DNA from: Pratylenchus scribneri | Lineage: Eukaryota > Nematoda > Chromadorea > Rhabditida > Pratylenchidae | Direction: 5' to 3' | Assembly: GCA_030063045.1 (NCBI GenBank) | Contig: JAQSEB010000121.1 | Span: forward strand, 434,001 to 498,000 | DNA: 64,000 nt | Shown: positions 44,401-54,344 of the stretch, piece after piece | Layout of the letters: every line of letters begins with the position of its first letter | Position numbering within the stretch: position 1 is the stretch's first letter | The notes under the pieces: generated by a model | The model's database searches: none | Seen by the model: the letters and a program-made list of their open reading frames with translations, nothing else | Told to the model about the DNA's origin: nothing | Position numbers and translations under genes: made by a program

Positions 44401-47085
44401 ATTCTAAGGTAAATTCCATTCACGCACATAAAAGGAATTTCTAAGAATTTTGAAAATAATGTTTTTTCAAATTTTCAAAAATTTTCTAAAATCCATAGTA
44501 TTGCTTTTCTCTTAGATATTGGTTTCTTTTTCCTAAATAAATATATGTTAATATTCTAAGGTAAATTTCATTCACGTACATAAAAGGAATTCCAATGAAT
44601 TTTGAAAATAATGATTTTTCAAATTTTCAAAAATTCTTTTAAAATCCAAAGTATTGCTTTTCTCTTAGATATTGATTTCTTTTAACTTAATAAATATATG
44701 TAAATATTCTAAGGTAAATTCCATTCACGTACATAAAAGGAATTCCAATGAATTTTGAAAATAATGATTTTTCAAATTTTCAAAAATTCTTTTAAATTAG
44801 AAAATAATGATTTTTCAAATTTTCAAAAATTTATTAAAACCCATAGTATTGCTTTTCTCTTAGATATTGATTTCTTTTAAGTAAATAAATATATGCTAAT
44901 ATTCTAAGGTAAATTCCATTCACGCACATAAGAGGAATTCCAATGAATTTTGAAAATAATGATTTTTCAAATTTTAAAAAATTTTTTAAAATCCATAGTA
45001 TTGCTTTTCTCTTTAATTATGTATAATTTTTATTTTTATTAGTTTAAATTTTTTTTTAAAATTTTGTTTTTTAGATTGCCGAACCAATGAATTTTTCAAG
45101 TACAATTAATTCAATCAAATTACTTTCGGAAGAGGGTTTTATGAAGGTTTCTAAGAACGAAACATTCGTAATGGCTGCTTGGGGATTTACAGGTAAATAA
45201 ATAAGAAAACAAAAAATAAATGAAAAAAAAATAATTTAAAAAAAATGTTATTTTTTTTAATAATAAATTTTAATTTTATTGCATTTTTATTTTTACAAAG
45301 GCAATTACACGTATGTTGCTTCAAAGGGAAATTGGTCTTTGGCTTGCAATGAAGTTTGCGCCCTCGGAGCAATGGAATATTATGATTATTGGCGAAATTT
45401 TTTAAATTTTTCGACCCCATTAAGCAAGTAATATATTTTTTTTTATTTTTTTTATCTTTTACACAATTTATTTTTAATATTAATATTTGGCTAGAATTTT
45501 TTACCGACAAAACTGTTTTTGCCTTCTAACAAATCAGTATCAGGTTTTAGATTATACAAATTTAAACAATTTTGTAGATCTCATTGAGAAGCATCGATTT
45601 ATATATAATTTCTCTGATTTTGTCCCAAAATTAAAGGTATTAAACCGTGTAAACCATCTCAGGGTTTTTAGTTCAAAATTTATTTAAATTTGACTAAACC
45701 ATGACGTATTATATACCAATCGATGCGTCTAGATGAGATCTACAAATTGGTAAAGTTTGTAAGGTCTAAAACAGGTTTCTGATTTATTAGAAGTCAAAAA
45801 TTCTTTTGTCGATAAAAAAATATTTTCCTTAATAGTTTATAAATTCTTTTATATAAAACAGTTGAATTTTTCCTTTTTTAATTTAATAATTTTTATGTAT
45901 GTATTTTAGTGAACAACTTGGCCAAATCGGGGCGAATATGTCGCTTACCCTTGAACAAGGCCTTGTTTGTGGTACTCCAAATCCGAGCAACATGGAACAG
46001 GTCTACTAATATATATTTTTTTTATATATTTTAAAGTAAATAATTTTAAGGGGAATCTTGGTGGACCGACGATGGTTAGAAGCAAAACGGGGCAGATCTA
46101 TCAAATTGGTATCCTCTCGGATCGTTTTGGCAAAAGCAATGCTGCTGGTCTATATAATAATCTTCGCGTTATGCCTTGTTTGTATTTTTCATTGTTAAAA
46201 ATTTTTTCCACATAAAATATAATTTTTATTAGGAAAATTATTTTTCCCACCAAAACAGTTTTTAACTTCAAATAAATCAGAAATGGTTTAAGACCATATA
46301 AACCTAACTTATGTCCAATCGATAGATCTCATCGAGAGGTATTACACCTTGCGTACCTGTCAATTTACGGCCGAAATGACTTGATGTTTCAGGCGGTATA
46401 GTTGATTTGGAATTGTTTATGGCATTTTATTAGACATAAAATTAGCTACAAAATGATACCAAATACATTGGCCAATGTTGCAAATTCACCGAGTTATGGC
46501 CAAAAAACAGCCCAAAAACGCAATTCTAATAAAACCAATGGTTTTTGGCCATTATCCATAACACAATGAATACTCAATTTTGGCCAAAGATTTTAATGTA
46601 ATTTTGTAGCTAATTTTATGACTAATAAAATGCCATAAACAATTCCAAATCAACTTTAACGCCATCGGCATCAAAATGTTTCGCCCGCAAATGGTGGGTC
46701 CGCAAAATGCGGCTAGCCCATCGACGCATCGAATGGTATATAAAATGTCAAATTTTAGTCCAAAATTTAAAGAGTTTAAAACCAAACACTGCTAATAAGG
46801 TTTAAACGGTTTAACTCGCAAAGTTTCTATTTAAACTAAGAAATTTATATGTCAAAAAATGCGTTTCGATGAGATCTATAAATTGGTATAGGCTTTGTAG
46901 GGTCTAAAACAGGTTACCGATTTATTAAAAGTCAAAAAAAAAGCAATTTTTGTGGAAAAAAAGGCAATTTATGAAGGCAAAAAATACTAATCTTTTTCAC
47001 AGTCATTATGACTCGAATCAGTGCAAATTGTGAATGGATCAAGAATATTACAAATAATGAAGTGGAATGCCACGACTTTGAATGA
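41415..47085 (+). CDS. Trypsin-like (S1) serine protease homologue, catalytically inactive, NYCCE signal exon
   Basis: Exon 1 (41,415-41,565) encodes a signal peptide (LAFIFLLSNYCCES). Exon 2 (41,622-41,818) has a Ser-rich linker and ASIISQRHLLTAAQC, the S1 LTAAHC motif with catalytic His changed to Gln. Exon 3 (42,847-43,056) ends LNDLLLLE, which keeps the Asp motif. Exons near 45,075-45,191, 45,301-45,431 and 45,910-46,002 follow. The exon near 46,051 encodes GNLGGP where GDSGGP is expected, so catalytic Ser is Leu. The last exon (47,002-47,085) gives MTRISANCEWI and the stop. With two of three catalytic residues gone, it should bind rather than cleave. The exon 3 donor reads GAG|ATAAGG instead of GTAAGG, so this gene may be decaying or use an unusual intron. 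Confidence 0.7.
41870..42315. mobile_element. GC-richer insertion in intron 2 of the protease homologue
   Basis: The edges are rich in CGGGT/ACCCG words (GACGGGTATTCG, TTACCCGCGCC, CTACCCGCTACCC; then GAGTACGGGGCGAGTAA, TATCCGCCCGCCCCTTATCC), which partly mirror each other around an AT-rich centre. This gives the look of a foldback element. The exact ends and target duplication are unresolved. Confidence 0.4.
43090..45015. repeat. Satellite of about 13 units of 130-175 bp in a protease-homologue intron
   Basis: Each unit contains CATAGTATTGCTTTTCTCTT, AGGTAAATAAATATATGT, TAAGGTAAATTCCATTCACG, CACATAAAAGGAATT and GAAAATAATGATTTTTCAAA. Units start near 43,127, 43,303, 43,453, 43,606, 43,737, 43,887, 44,039, 44,190, 44,342, 44,494, 44,647, 44,838 and 44,993. 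Neighbouring units share variants, so it grows by local duplication. It fills almost the whole intron that begins with the altered donor. Confidence 0.9.
45493..45825. repeat. Foldback-family copy in the protease-homologue intron
   Basis: Well preserved: arms TTTTTTACCGACAAAACTGT and TTCTTTTGTCGATAAAAAAA, with TAGATCTCATTGAGAAGCAT, CCCAAAATTAAAGGTATTAA, CCATGACGTATTATATACC and CGATGCGTCTAGATGAGATC inside. Confidence 0.7.
46230..46960. repeat. Foldback-family copy with a nested palindromic insertion
   Basis: The outer family copy (46,230-46,335 and 46,722-46,960) is split just after ATAGATCTCATCGAGAG by about 385 bp. The insert itself folds back: TTGGAATTGTTTATGGCATT...TAGCTACAAAAT near 46,410-46,455 mirrors ATTTTGTAGCTAATTTTATG...ATGCCATAAACAATTCC near 46,602-46,650. 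This is a nested insertion inside the last intron of the protease homologue. Confidence 0.65.
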
Positions 47086-47406
47086 ATTACTTTGAAAAGA
47101 CGAAATATTAATTAGAATTATAATAAAAAATAACATTTTATAGGAAAATTATATTTACATTTTATATTTGATTTAAAATGAAACATAGTTTGAAGAAACT
47201 AATTCAATTTGCTATAGAATAAATTTTTATTTCTTCAAAAATTTGTTTTCATTTATTTGGAACCTGAAAAAAATTCTAGAAATTGAAATAAGCAAAAGAT
47301 CAAAAATTTAAATCTCAATAATACCATTTATCAAATAAATATAATTAACAAAAATTCATGTGAAAATTAATTTTCATTTTATTATCCATCCATCAATTCT
47401 CATCTT

Positions 47407-48469
47407 TTATTCAAGGACACTTTTAAATTCCCTGAATTTCCATTCCTCTTTCTTAAAATTTGCGCGGATCGATTCTTCACGAAAAAACATGTCTACAGCC
47501 GGGAAAAGCTGTACATTGGCAAAATTTGAAGACAATTTGGCTTTCCCTAAAATTAGATCAATATTTTTAATTGAATTTTATTTATTTTTTCATATTTAAA
47601 TTTTTTTTTAAAAAAAATAATTTTACTAAGCAATTTGCCATTGTTGGTGGCAAAAATTTCCATTCTGGCATTTGGGAAATGAATAATGTCAATCCCAGCA
47701 AAATCGCCTCTTTCGAAATAACCAAATTCATTATCGAATACGATATCAGATCCATCAATCCAAATTTCCTTTTTGCTACAAATTCCAATTGAATTATTCA
47801 CTTCTCCAAGCCATCTGTCTTCCAATGGAAATTTTCGGTCACAAAATCCAATGCTAATGAAACCATGCCTGAATAATGAATGATATAATGAATTTTAATA
47901 AAAATTTAAATAAAATACTGTTTCAGAATTTCTATTTCAAAATAGAAAGCAATTATCGGTTTTGTGATGGCCTTCAAATTGAATTTCGGAATTGGTAAAA
48001 GGGCTCGAACGGAATTTCTTCCTAAAAATAAATTAAATAACATTGCCATTACAATTATTAACGTTTAATCTTTACCAATTGGACCACCAGAATGCTTCAA
48101 GACGAGTCCATCCTCAGAAATTATCAATTTAGGCCCAGAATCGGTGGAATTCAATTTATTTTTCTTCAATTCCTAAAAATCCCTTATTATTTTTTTTTTA
48201 AATTTTCTCAAAAACATTCAAATTCACATCTTTAATGCCATTGACCATTTTTAGAACATTTCTTGCCAAAATGCCATTTGGCAGTTTGGTTAGAAGCTCA
48301 AAAGCATTTTCCAACGGCATAGAGACAAATAATTCATTGAACAATTCTGCAGGCAATCCATGACGCTGAATCGATAATTTTGACATCTGATAATAATTAT
48401 TAAAAATAATAATAAAATAAAATAAATTTATTATTGACATTTTCCTACCTTTTTCATCGTTGAATCCAT
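47407..48469 (-). CDS. SPRY-domain protein, intact copy
   Basis: Start at 48,469 (MDSTMKK). Exon 2 encodes SIQRHGLPAELFNELFVSMP...LLTKLPNGILARNVLKMV, a Leu-rich helical segment unique to this family (possibly an F-box-like or BC-box-like adaptor, not proven). Then ELKKNKLNSTDSGPKLIISE, NSVRALLPIPKFNLKAITKP, the SPRY core (ISIGFCDRKFPLEDRWLGEV ... FERGDFAGIDIIHFPNARME ... NNGKLL), and the last exon GKAKLSSNFANVQLFPAVDM ... FREFKSVLE, stop at 47,407. All six exons join in phase. SPRY domains bind peptide partners, and related proteins recruit substrates to ubiquitin ligases or, in cyst nematodes, are secreted effectors. No signal peptide is seen here. Confidence 0.75.
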
Positions 48470-49205
48470 TTTTTGAATTAAAAAATTTAATAATTAATTA
48501 ATGTTTTTATAATCTTCTAAATTATAAAAAGATTATTTTTCGAATAAATTGAAGAGATGAAAAAAGAAATAATTGGAAGAATATTTCCCCAATATCATGA
48601 ATTCGCCTCTTTTTTTTGGACGATCTTTTTGGCTTTTGCTTTTGAGGGCAAAATCGGAATTGGGACAATTTTTGATAGAAAATATTCAATGGTTAATTAG
48701 ATAAAATTGAATCATTTCTTTGGAAGAAGGGTATTGTCCATTTTCTTATGGACATCAAATACCAATCCCAGATTAAATAAAATAGAAAATTTTTTGAAAT
48801 GAAGAGAACTTGTTTGGGGCAAATATTTCAATATTATTTCCTCAGTATTTATCAAAAGAAATAATATTGGCTGAACAATCAATGGACATTGTAATAGGAA
48901 AATGAATTTTTAATTGAAAGAGAAAAATTCATCATTGAACTTTCATAATTTTAGTGAAATTAAAAATATAAAACACTTAATTAAATAAAATATAAAATTA
49001 ACATAAAATAATTTATCCCATGATAAAAAACATAATGAAATTTCTAAAAATTAAAATAGAAGAACATTCAAAAAATTTTTGAAATTCGATGATTCCATAT
49101 TTTTCCGCTTTCAATTCTTCGTGATTTTCTTCGGCTTTGCCTCATTTCAATCATTTTTTTATTTTCCTGGTCTGTGGGCATTGATGGCTCTTTCACAAAT
49201 AAGCT
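48470..49205. other. Upstream region of the intact SPRY gene
   Basis: On the minus strand, 48,600-48,700 carries CTATCAAAAATTGTCCC, ATTTTGCCCTC, AAAAGAGGCGAATTC and CAATATT, in the same order as upstream of the copies at 33.6, 36.6 and 54.9 kb. The rest has no recognised feature. Confidence 0.45.
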
Positions 49206-50529
49206 TTAAACCTTGTTTTGATGCAACTTTTTGCCATTTTCATCATCATGAATGCCGAGAATGCCCAGGAATTCTTCCTTCAATAAATCCAAATGAAGAT
49301 GCAATAAAAGGCATTTCTTGATTTCTTCTAATGTCAATTCCATTTCTTCGGATGCCAGATTCATTGAATTTGGCCCATTTTCTACTTTATCAATTTTGCA
49401 TTCCTTGATATAACCTTCCACAATGGCAATGTAGCTTTCCGCCATGAAAATATGAGCACTAATGGCCAATGCTCTGATAAAGCCGAGGGTGCTATGCAAA
49501 AATAATAATTAATATTGCCTTAATAATATAAAGCACAAAGTAAATTAGTTTTTTACTTCCAAAACAGTTTTTGATTTCTAATAAATCAGAAACTGGTTTT
49601 AGACCGTACAAATCTTATAACAATTTGTAGATCTCATCGAGATGCATCGAATTATATATAAATTGTCAGATTATGGCCTAAAATTAAAGTTTAAAATTAA
49701 AAACCGGAAATCCTGATATTTTATATACCATTCGATGCGTCTCGATGAAATCTACAAAATGGTTTAAGGCTTGTAGGATCTAAAACTGGTTTCGGATTTA
49801 TTAGAAGTCAAAAATTGTCTTAGTACCAAAAATTATTTTCTATTAATACTGCTTTAATAAAGGTACATGACTTTACTTTTCATCTTTTAAACAATAATTC
49901 GTCAAGAAATGAACCAATATTTATAATTTTAAAATCAAATTAAATAGCATATTTTTTGCTATTTTATAATATTAATTTTATTTATATTTTAAATGACTTT
50001 TATTATGCTATGCTATGGCGATGTTTTCTATTGTTTTTTAATTCATTATTCAATTAATTTTGAACTATTTATATTTAGATAAAATTATTAATTAACAGTA
50101 GAGAACCAAAAGTCGAGTGTTTTTAATTTGATAATAAAAATATGAAAATTGTTTCAGTACTTAATGAGTTATCAAAAATATCGCCATATTGGCCTGAAGT
50201 TAATTAAGAATTTTCTCGTTTTTATAAACACTAATTTTGACCAACTTTTCATAGCTGAGTTTCCATAATCCGCGACCAAAGTCACTGATCTTACTAAACT
50301 AATTGCATTTATTATATAATTCTTCTTTTTACTCCTCAAATATTTTTCTCAAAACTTCCTTTCGCAACCATTCATTTTTGATTTCGTCCAATTCTTCTAC
50401 AAATTTTTCCGCCAATTCCGCTTTTAATGCCACAGTCAATTCGTCATCATCTTCTTCATTGCTTGAATTGGCACCATTTGAATGACCATTATCATCTGAA
50501 TCCGGGCTAGATGGGCCATCAGCAGACAT
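49206..50529 (-). CDS. Small acidic-N-terminus protein, possible CENP-X/MHF2-like histone fold
   Basis: Two exons, 50,333-50,529 and 49,206-49,491, join in phase (GA plus C gives Asp) to 160 residues. The N-terminus is Ser/Asp/Gly/Asn-rich and acidic. Residues 30-75 give a helix (KAELAEKFVEELDEIKNEWL...EVLRKIFEDT). FIRALAISAHIFMAESYIAI then resembles the long central helix of the CENP-X/MHF2 histone fold, and LTLEEIKKCLLLHLHLDLL resembles its final helix (EKVLPQLLLDF type). CENP-X with CENP-S binds DNA at kinetochores and in Fanconi repair. The match is by eye, and another small helical protein is possible. The intron holds a foldback element. Confidence 0.5.
49545..49840. repeat. Foldback-family copy in the histone-fold-like gene
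   Basis: Arms TTTACTTCCAAAACAGTTTT and TTGTCTTAGTACCAAAAA, with TAGATCTCATCGAGATGCAT, CATTCGATGCGTCTCGATGA and AATCTTATAACAATTTGTAG/CTACAAAATGGTTTAAGGC symmetric inside. It is about 300 bp. Confidence 0.65.
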
Positions 50530-50579
50530 TACACGTAATCGCCATTTATCATTGTCCTTTAATTACAATTAAGTTAATA

Positions 50580-51015
50580 AGCATGCCTGGCGAAGATTTT
50601 TTCAACTCTCTAATGTAATACTTGAAGCAATACTTTCAATTAGAATTCGGATGAGACGGGATCCCATTCGAGAAAATTCGGGAAATGAGAACGGGATTTC
50701 TCGGGAATTCGCTATCCCCGCCCGAAGAATTTTCTGAATATTCGAGAATTTACAGAAGCAGGAATTCCCCAATTCCCGACCAACTGATAAATAAGGGCAC
50801 ATTTCGTTAAAAATTTTTCCATGAAAATTTTTATGTTGATTTTTATTGATTAACAAGTAATAATCTATCAAATAAGTTTGTTTAAATTATTTTACAAGTT
50901 AAAATTTTTTTCTCCTTTTTCAGCGATTTTAAAATTGTCGAATCCGAACGGGAACCCGATCGAAAAAACTCGTAAACGGGAATTTTAGGGAAATCCTTGG
51001 CCGATCTCTAATTTA
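50580..51015. mobile_element. Degenerate element with GGGAATTC/CGGGAA words
   Basis: The left part (GGGATCCCATTCGAG, ACGGGATTTCTCGGGAATTC, AGCAGGAATTCCCCAATTCCCG) and right part (GTCGAATCCGAACGGGAACC, AACGGGAATTTTAGGGAAAT, GGCCGATCTCTAA) share palindromic words. A fragment with the same words (CAGGAATTCCGACAATTCCC, CCGATCTCTAA) occurs at 11,545-11,640. This is probably one repeat family. The ends are not defined. Confidence 0.4.
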
Positions 51016-51242
51016 AAATAGGAAGGCATTTATGCAAATTGATGAAGATGTTTTATTTAATTGTTTTATTATATGCGAATCAGAATTAGGAAAATAAGGA
51101 TTATTCTTTCAAAGGAATAATTAAACAAAATATAATTCCCTTAAGAAATTATTTTATTAATATTTTTCCATTAAGGAATGAACAAAAAAAAACACTTGTA
51201 CATGTACACTATAAGTTACTTTAAATATGATATATTGATGAT

Positions 51243-51623
51243 TTAGATTGAACACAATATATGAAAATATATTGGCCCAGAAACTTTGAAATTAACCGAA
51301 TTCCAAGCTCCACATTTTATTTTTTTATTTAATTTGCAAACTTTGTGAATGAGTTGCTTGCATATTTCCCGTTGCCGCTTCCCATTTCCAGGAAATGCTT
51401 TTCTCGCCGGTGAACCAAATGCAATTGAATCTAATTCGGGATTCTTTTTAAGACATTCAACAAATTGATCAAGGCATTCTGGTGAAATTGTTGAGCTAGT
51501 GAAAAATGAATGCAGAAATGGGCGAATTAATTCAATGATAGCAGGGTCAAGTTTTGCTTCCAAAAGATGAGGTTTTGGAGGAATTGTTGTTAATTTCGGC
51601 GCATTAATCTGCTGCGCTTCCAT
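51243..51623 (-). CDS. Small single-exon protein of unknown function
   Basis: A 126-codon ORF begins MEAQQINAPKLTTIPPKPHL. It has a Pro/Leu N-terminal half, a Cys/Leu helix (SPECLDQFVECLKKNPELDS), then a basic segment (NGKRQREICKQLIHKVCKLNKK) and a short non-basic tail. The codon composition is less AT-biased than the surroundings, and the 5' side (51,624-51,800) is ordinary AT-rich sequence. No family is recognised, no splice sites are needed, and there is no signal peptide or membrane helix. It may be a real small nuclear or cytoplasmic protein. Confidence 0.5.
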   Translation of the reverse strand: MEAQQINAPKLTTIPPKPHLLEAKLDPAIIELIRPFLHSFFTSSTISPECLDQFVECLKKNPELDSIAFGSPARKAFPGNGKRQREICKQLIHKVCKLNKKIKCGAWNSVNFKVSGPIYFHILCSI

Positions 51624-52570
51624 GGATTAAATCGTTCTGTTTTAAATTTTATGTCTATAAAAAATTCTGCTGGCATTGCATTATTAATATTTTTCAATAA
51701 AAGAAATATTTCCCTTTGCTTTTTCCAAAAAATCTATTATTATCGTAAATTTAATCGCTTTTAAACCCCCGTTCCAAAAATTTTTATATACCCATTATCT
51801 AAACTAGGTCCTATTGACCAAACAATATTTTCCACAAAATTCTGCCTTTTTCTCAATTACTGATGATGGAAAATTGTTTGTGGGAAGCAAATAGTAGCAG
51901 CAGAAAGGAGAATAAAAGAATTAGCTTGGAGTTGGAGGCATCAGACAATTCGCGAACTCTCTTGCAAAAATTCGCGCTTCTCTCGTTCACTATTTTTAAT
52001 GTGGGCTATGTCATAGGTTTCTTTTCTCTCTTCCCAACCGCAACAAGCTAGAACTAGAAGCCATTGGCCGATGGATGCTACAAAAAAGAGCGAACGAGGG
52101 ATGCATGAATTTGGGTGGGTGAGAGTATGCGAATTCGATACTACTGCCTCCAAGCACATTCATTGTTAATAATGTTAATAAAATGAATTTATCCTTTGAA
52201 AATATTGATGTTCTTTATGATTTTATTATCCGTGCAGCAGGTGTTTTTTTTTTATCTATCTTCCGAAATCCTGGCTAAAATGCTATTGTGATTAATATAA
52301 AAAATAACGGTTTTTATGGATCCCAATAAATGGGAATTTCATGTAAGCAATAGGTAATAAAGATTATGCTAAAGAATGGACTCCAGCAAATTATGATTAA
52401 AATTTTGTTTTATTTAATAAAACATAATATCGGCGGTTATGTGTGAATGAAGATTGATGTGGAATGTGAATGAATTGGTTGAAAATGATGACTTTTTTTA
52501 TTTTTTGAACTTTATGCCTCTGAGTTGTCTTTTCCTCAAATTTTGTTAATCCAGACGCATTAGGCGTACA
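51624..52570. other. Intergenic DNA, slightly less AT-rich at 51.86-52.16 kb
   Basis: Open frames on both strands at 51,863-52,159 lack splice or paralogue support. No known motif was found. Confidence 0.35.
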
Positions 52571-52574
52571 GACA

Positions 52575-53408
52575 CTTGGTCGAATGAGCATTTGGTCGAA
52601 AATTATTTGGTCGAAAAATCATTTGGTCGAAAGAACAAAAATAGTCATTTGGTCGAAAGATGTAAAAAGTACCATTTGGTCGAAAACTATTTTGTACCAT
52701 TTAAATTTTATTTTGTACCATTTTTTGGTACAATGAGACGGACAACAGGTGAGGAGTCCGCCACATGTACCGTTTTTTAAAAAAACAATGGTACATTTGG
52801 TTTAAAAAATGGCCCATTTCATTGAAAAAAATGGTACATTTTATGTTTTAAAGTTTGTATTTGCTTGAAAATTACATTTGAAGTTAACTAATTTTTTCAC
52901 AAACTGTGGTATTTTCAATAACATGAATATTTTTTTGTCAAAATTAATTCTTATGGTAAATTATGACAATGGCATTGCTTTTCCCAGCGAAGGCACAGCA
53001 CTCTTCATCATGGACAACTTCATTATTCGATGGCACAGCTTTTTACGTCGATGGCTTATATTATTTTATCAGCTTTCTTGCGCCTATTTATAATCCCATT
53101 CCCGTGTGTGGCATATTTTTCCCTTCATTCAGTAATCTGTCGGTAATTTATTCAGATTAAAGTATTTCAATTAATTGATGGCAAAATCGGATTCAGGATC
53201 GTCGAAAACCCTTGAAAATATTCAATTTATACTTAATTGGCCATGAATATCCCTGTTATAAATTTTTCGACCAAATGACAATATCTCTTCTTTCGATCAA
53301 AAGCTTTTTCGACCAAATAGTTTTCGACCAATTAGTACTTTTTACATCTTTCGACCAAATGATACTTTTTACATCTTTCGACCAAATGGTCTTTCGACCA
53401 AATATCAT
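52575..53408. mobile_element. Foldback element with TTGGTCGAAA terminal arrays
   Basis: The left arm has five TTGGTCGAAA units (52,576-52,690), including GTCGAAAGATGTAAAAAGTA. The right arm mirrors it with TACTTTTTACATCTTTCGAC and five TTTCGACCAAAT units (53,264-53,402). The interior has GGTACA/TGTACC repeats (52,670-52,850) and a stretch (52,960-53,160) less AT-rich than the rest, with an ORF of unclear meaning. The array-type arms are typical of foldback transposons. Confidence 0.7.
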
Positions 53409-53700
53409 GTAGCCACGCATTAATGAATTTTTTTGACTGCTTTTTCTTATATGTTCGAAAAGTCATAATTTTTATTAAATATTCAGAAAAAAAGATATGT
53501 GTACTTTTTATTTTCCAATTTTGTTTTTTTAAAAGGAAATTTTTCAATTTAAAAGGGAATTTATCTTGATGGACAATCGAGAAATACAACAAAATCGATT
53601 GTAATAATAAATGTTTTTTAAGTTTATTGGGAATTCATAATTGGTTTTGGCCTCCAAGCATTCTCAATTTGGCAGGGATGTACCATATTGGCACTAGGCG

Positions 53701-54218
53701 TTACCATTTGCATTCGTCGTGAACAATGCAATCAGGGTCCGTCGTTAACTTGTATGCCGGCCCTTTAACTTCATCCATATCCACTGTAGTGGTTGCTAAA
53801 ATTATTAAAAATGCATTTAAAAAAGTCACATATTTCATTTTGTCAAATTTATTAAAAAAAATAATTTTTGCTCCCCTTTCCTTGCATTCAAAAAAACTAT
53901 TAATTTTTCTAAAAGTTGTAAAATTTTTATTGGGAATATTTATTTACCTAAAAATGACTAGTATTTTCCGAAATTCAAAATTTTTTATGGCCATAAAATT
54001 TGTCCAAATCTAACTTTTTAAAATTCGTATCCTGCCTAAAAGTCCGGCTATTAATTTAAACCTAACCATATTTTAATCATAAAAAGCTCACCATATTGGG
54101 ACCACCCCTGCTGTTGTGGTTCTGGCGCAGTAGTTTGTATTTGTAAGTTGTTGAACAAAAAAGGGGTCAGGCCATTTGCAGTCAAAAAAAGTGTGATGAT
54201 GAAAAATAATCGTAGCAT
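53701..54218 (-). CDS. Small secreted peptide, 73 residues
   Basis: Exons 54,092-54,218 and 53,701-53,795 join in phase (G plus CA gives Ala). A strong signal peptide (MLRLFFIITLFLTANG) precedes a short polar mature peptide with a Gln/Pro-rich part (TTAPEPQQQGWSQY) and a C-terminus with two Cys (DPDCIVHDECKW), likely one disulfide. Length, signal peptide and single disulfide suit a secreted gland or neuropeptide-like product, possibly an effector. There is no known family. It sits between a foldback element and a SPRY pseudogene. Confidence 0.6.
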
Positions 54219-54344
54219 TTGAATTTTTTGTTTTTATTTGCGTTAGAAGATACCTGTTTTAAAATTTATAAAATTAACTTAAAAAATGTACATGGGAATT
54301 GAATTTGAAAATATTTGAGAAAATTTTATACAAAATTAAATTAA

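Noticed and set aside
51863..52159. Open frames on both strands
   Set aside because: They are antiparallel, without splice sites, paralogues or motifs; kept as unexplained intergenic DNA.
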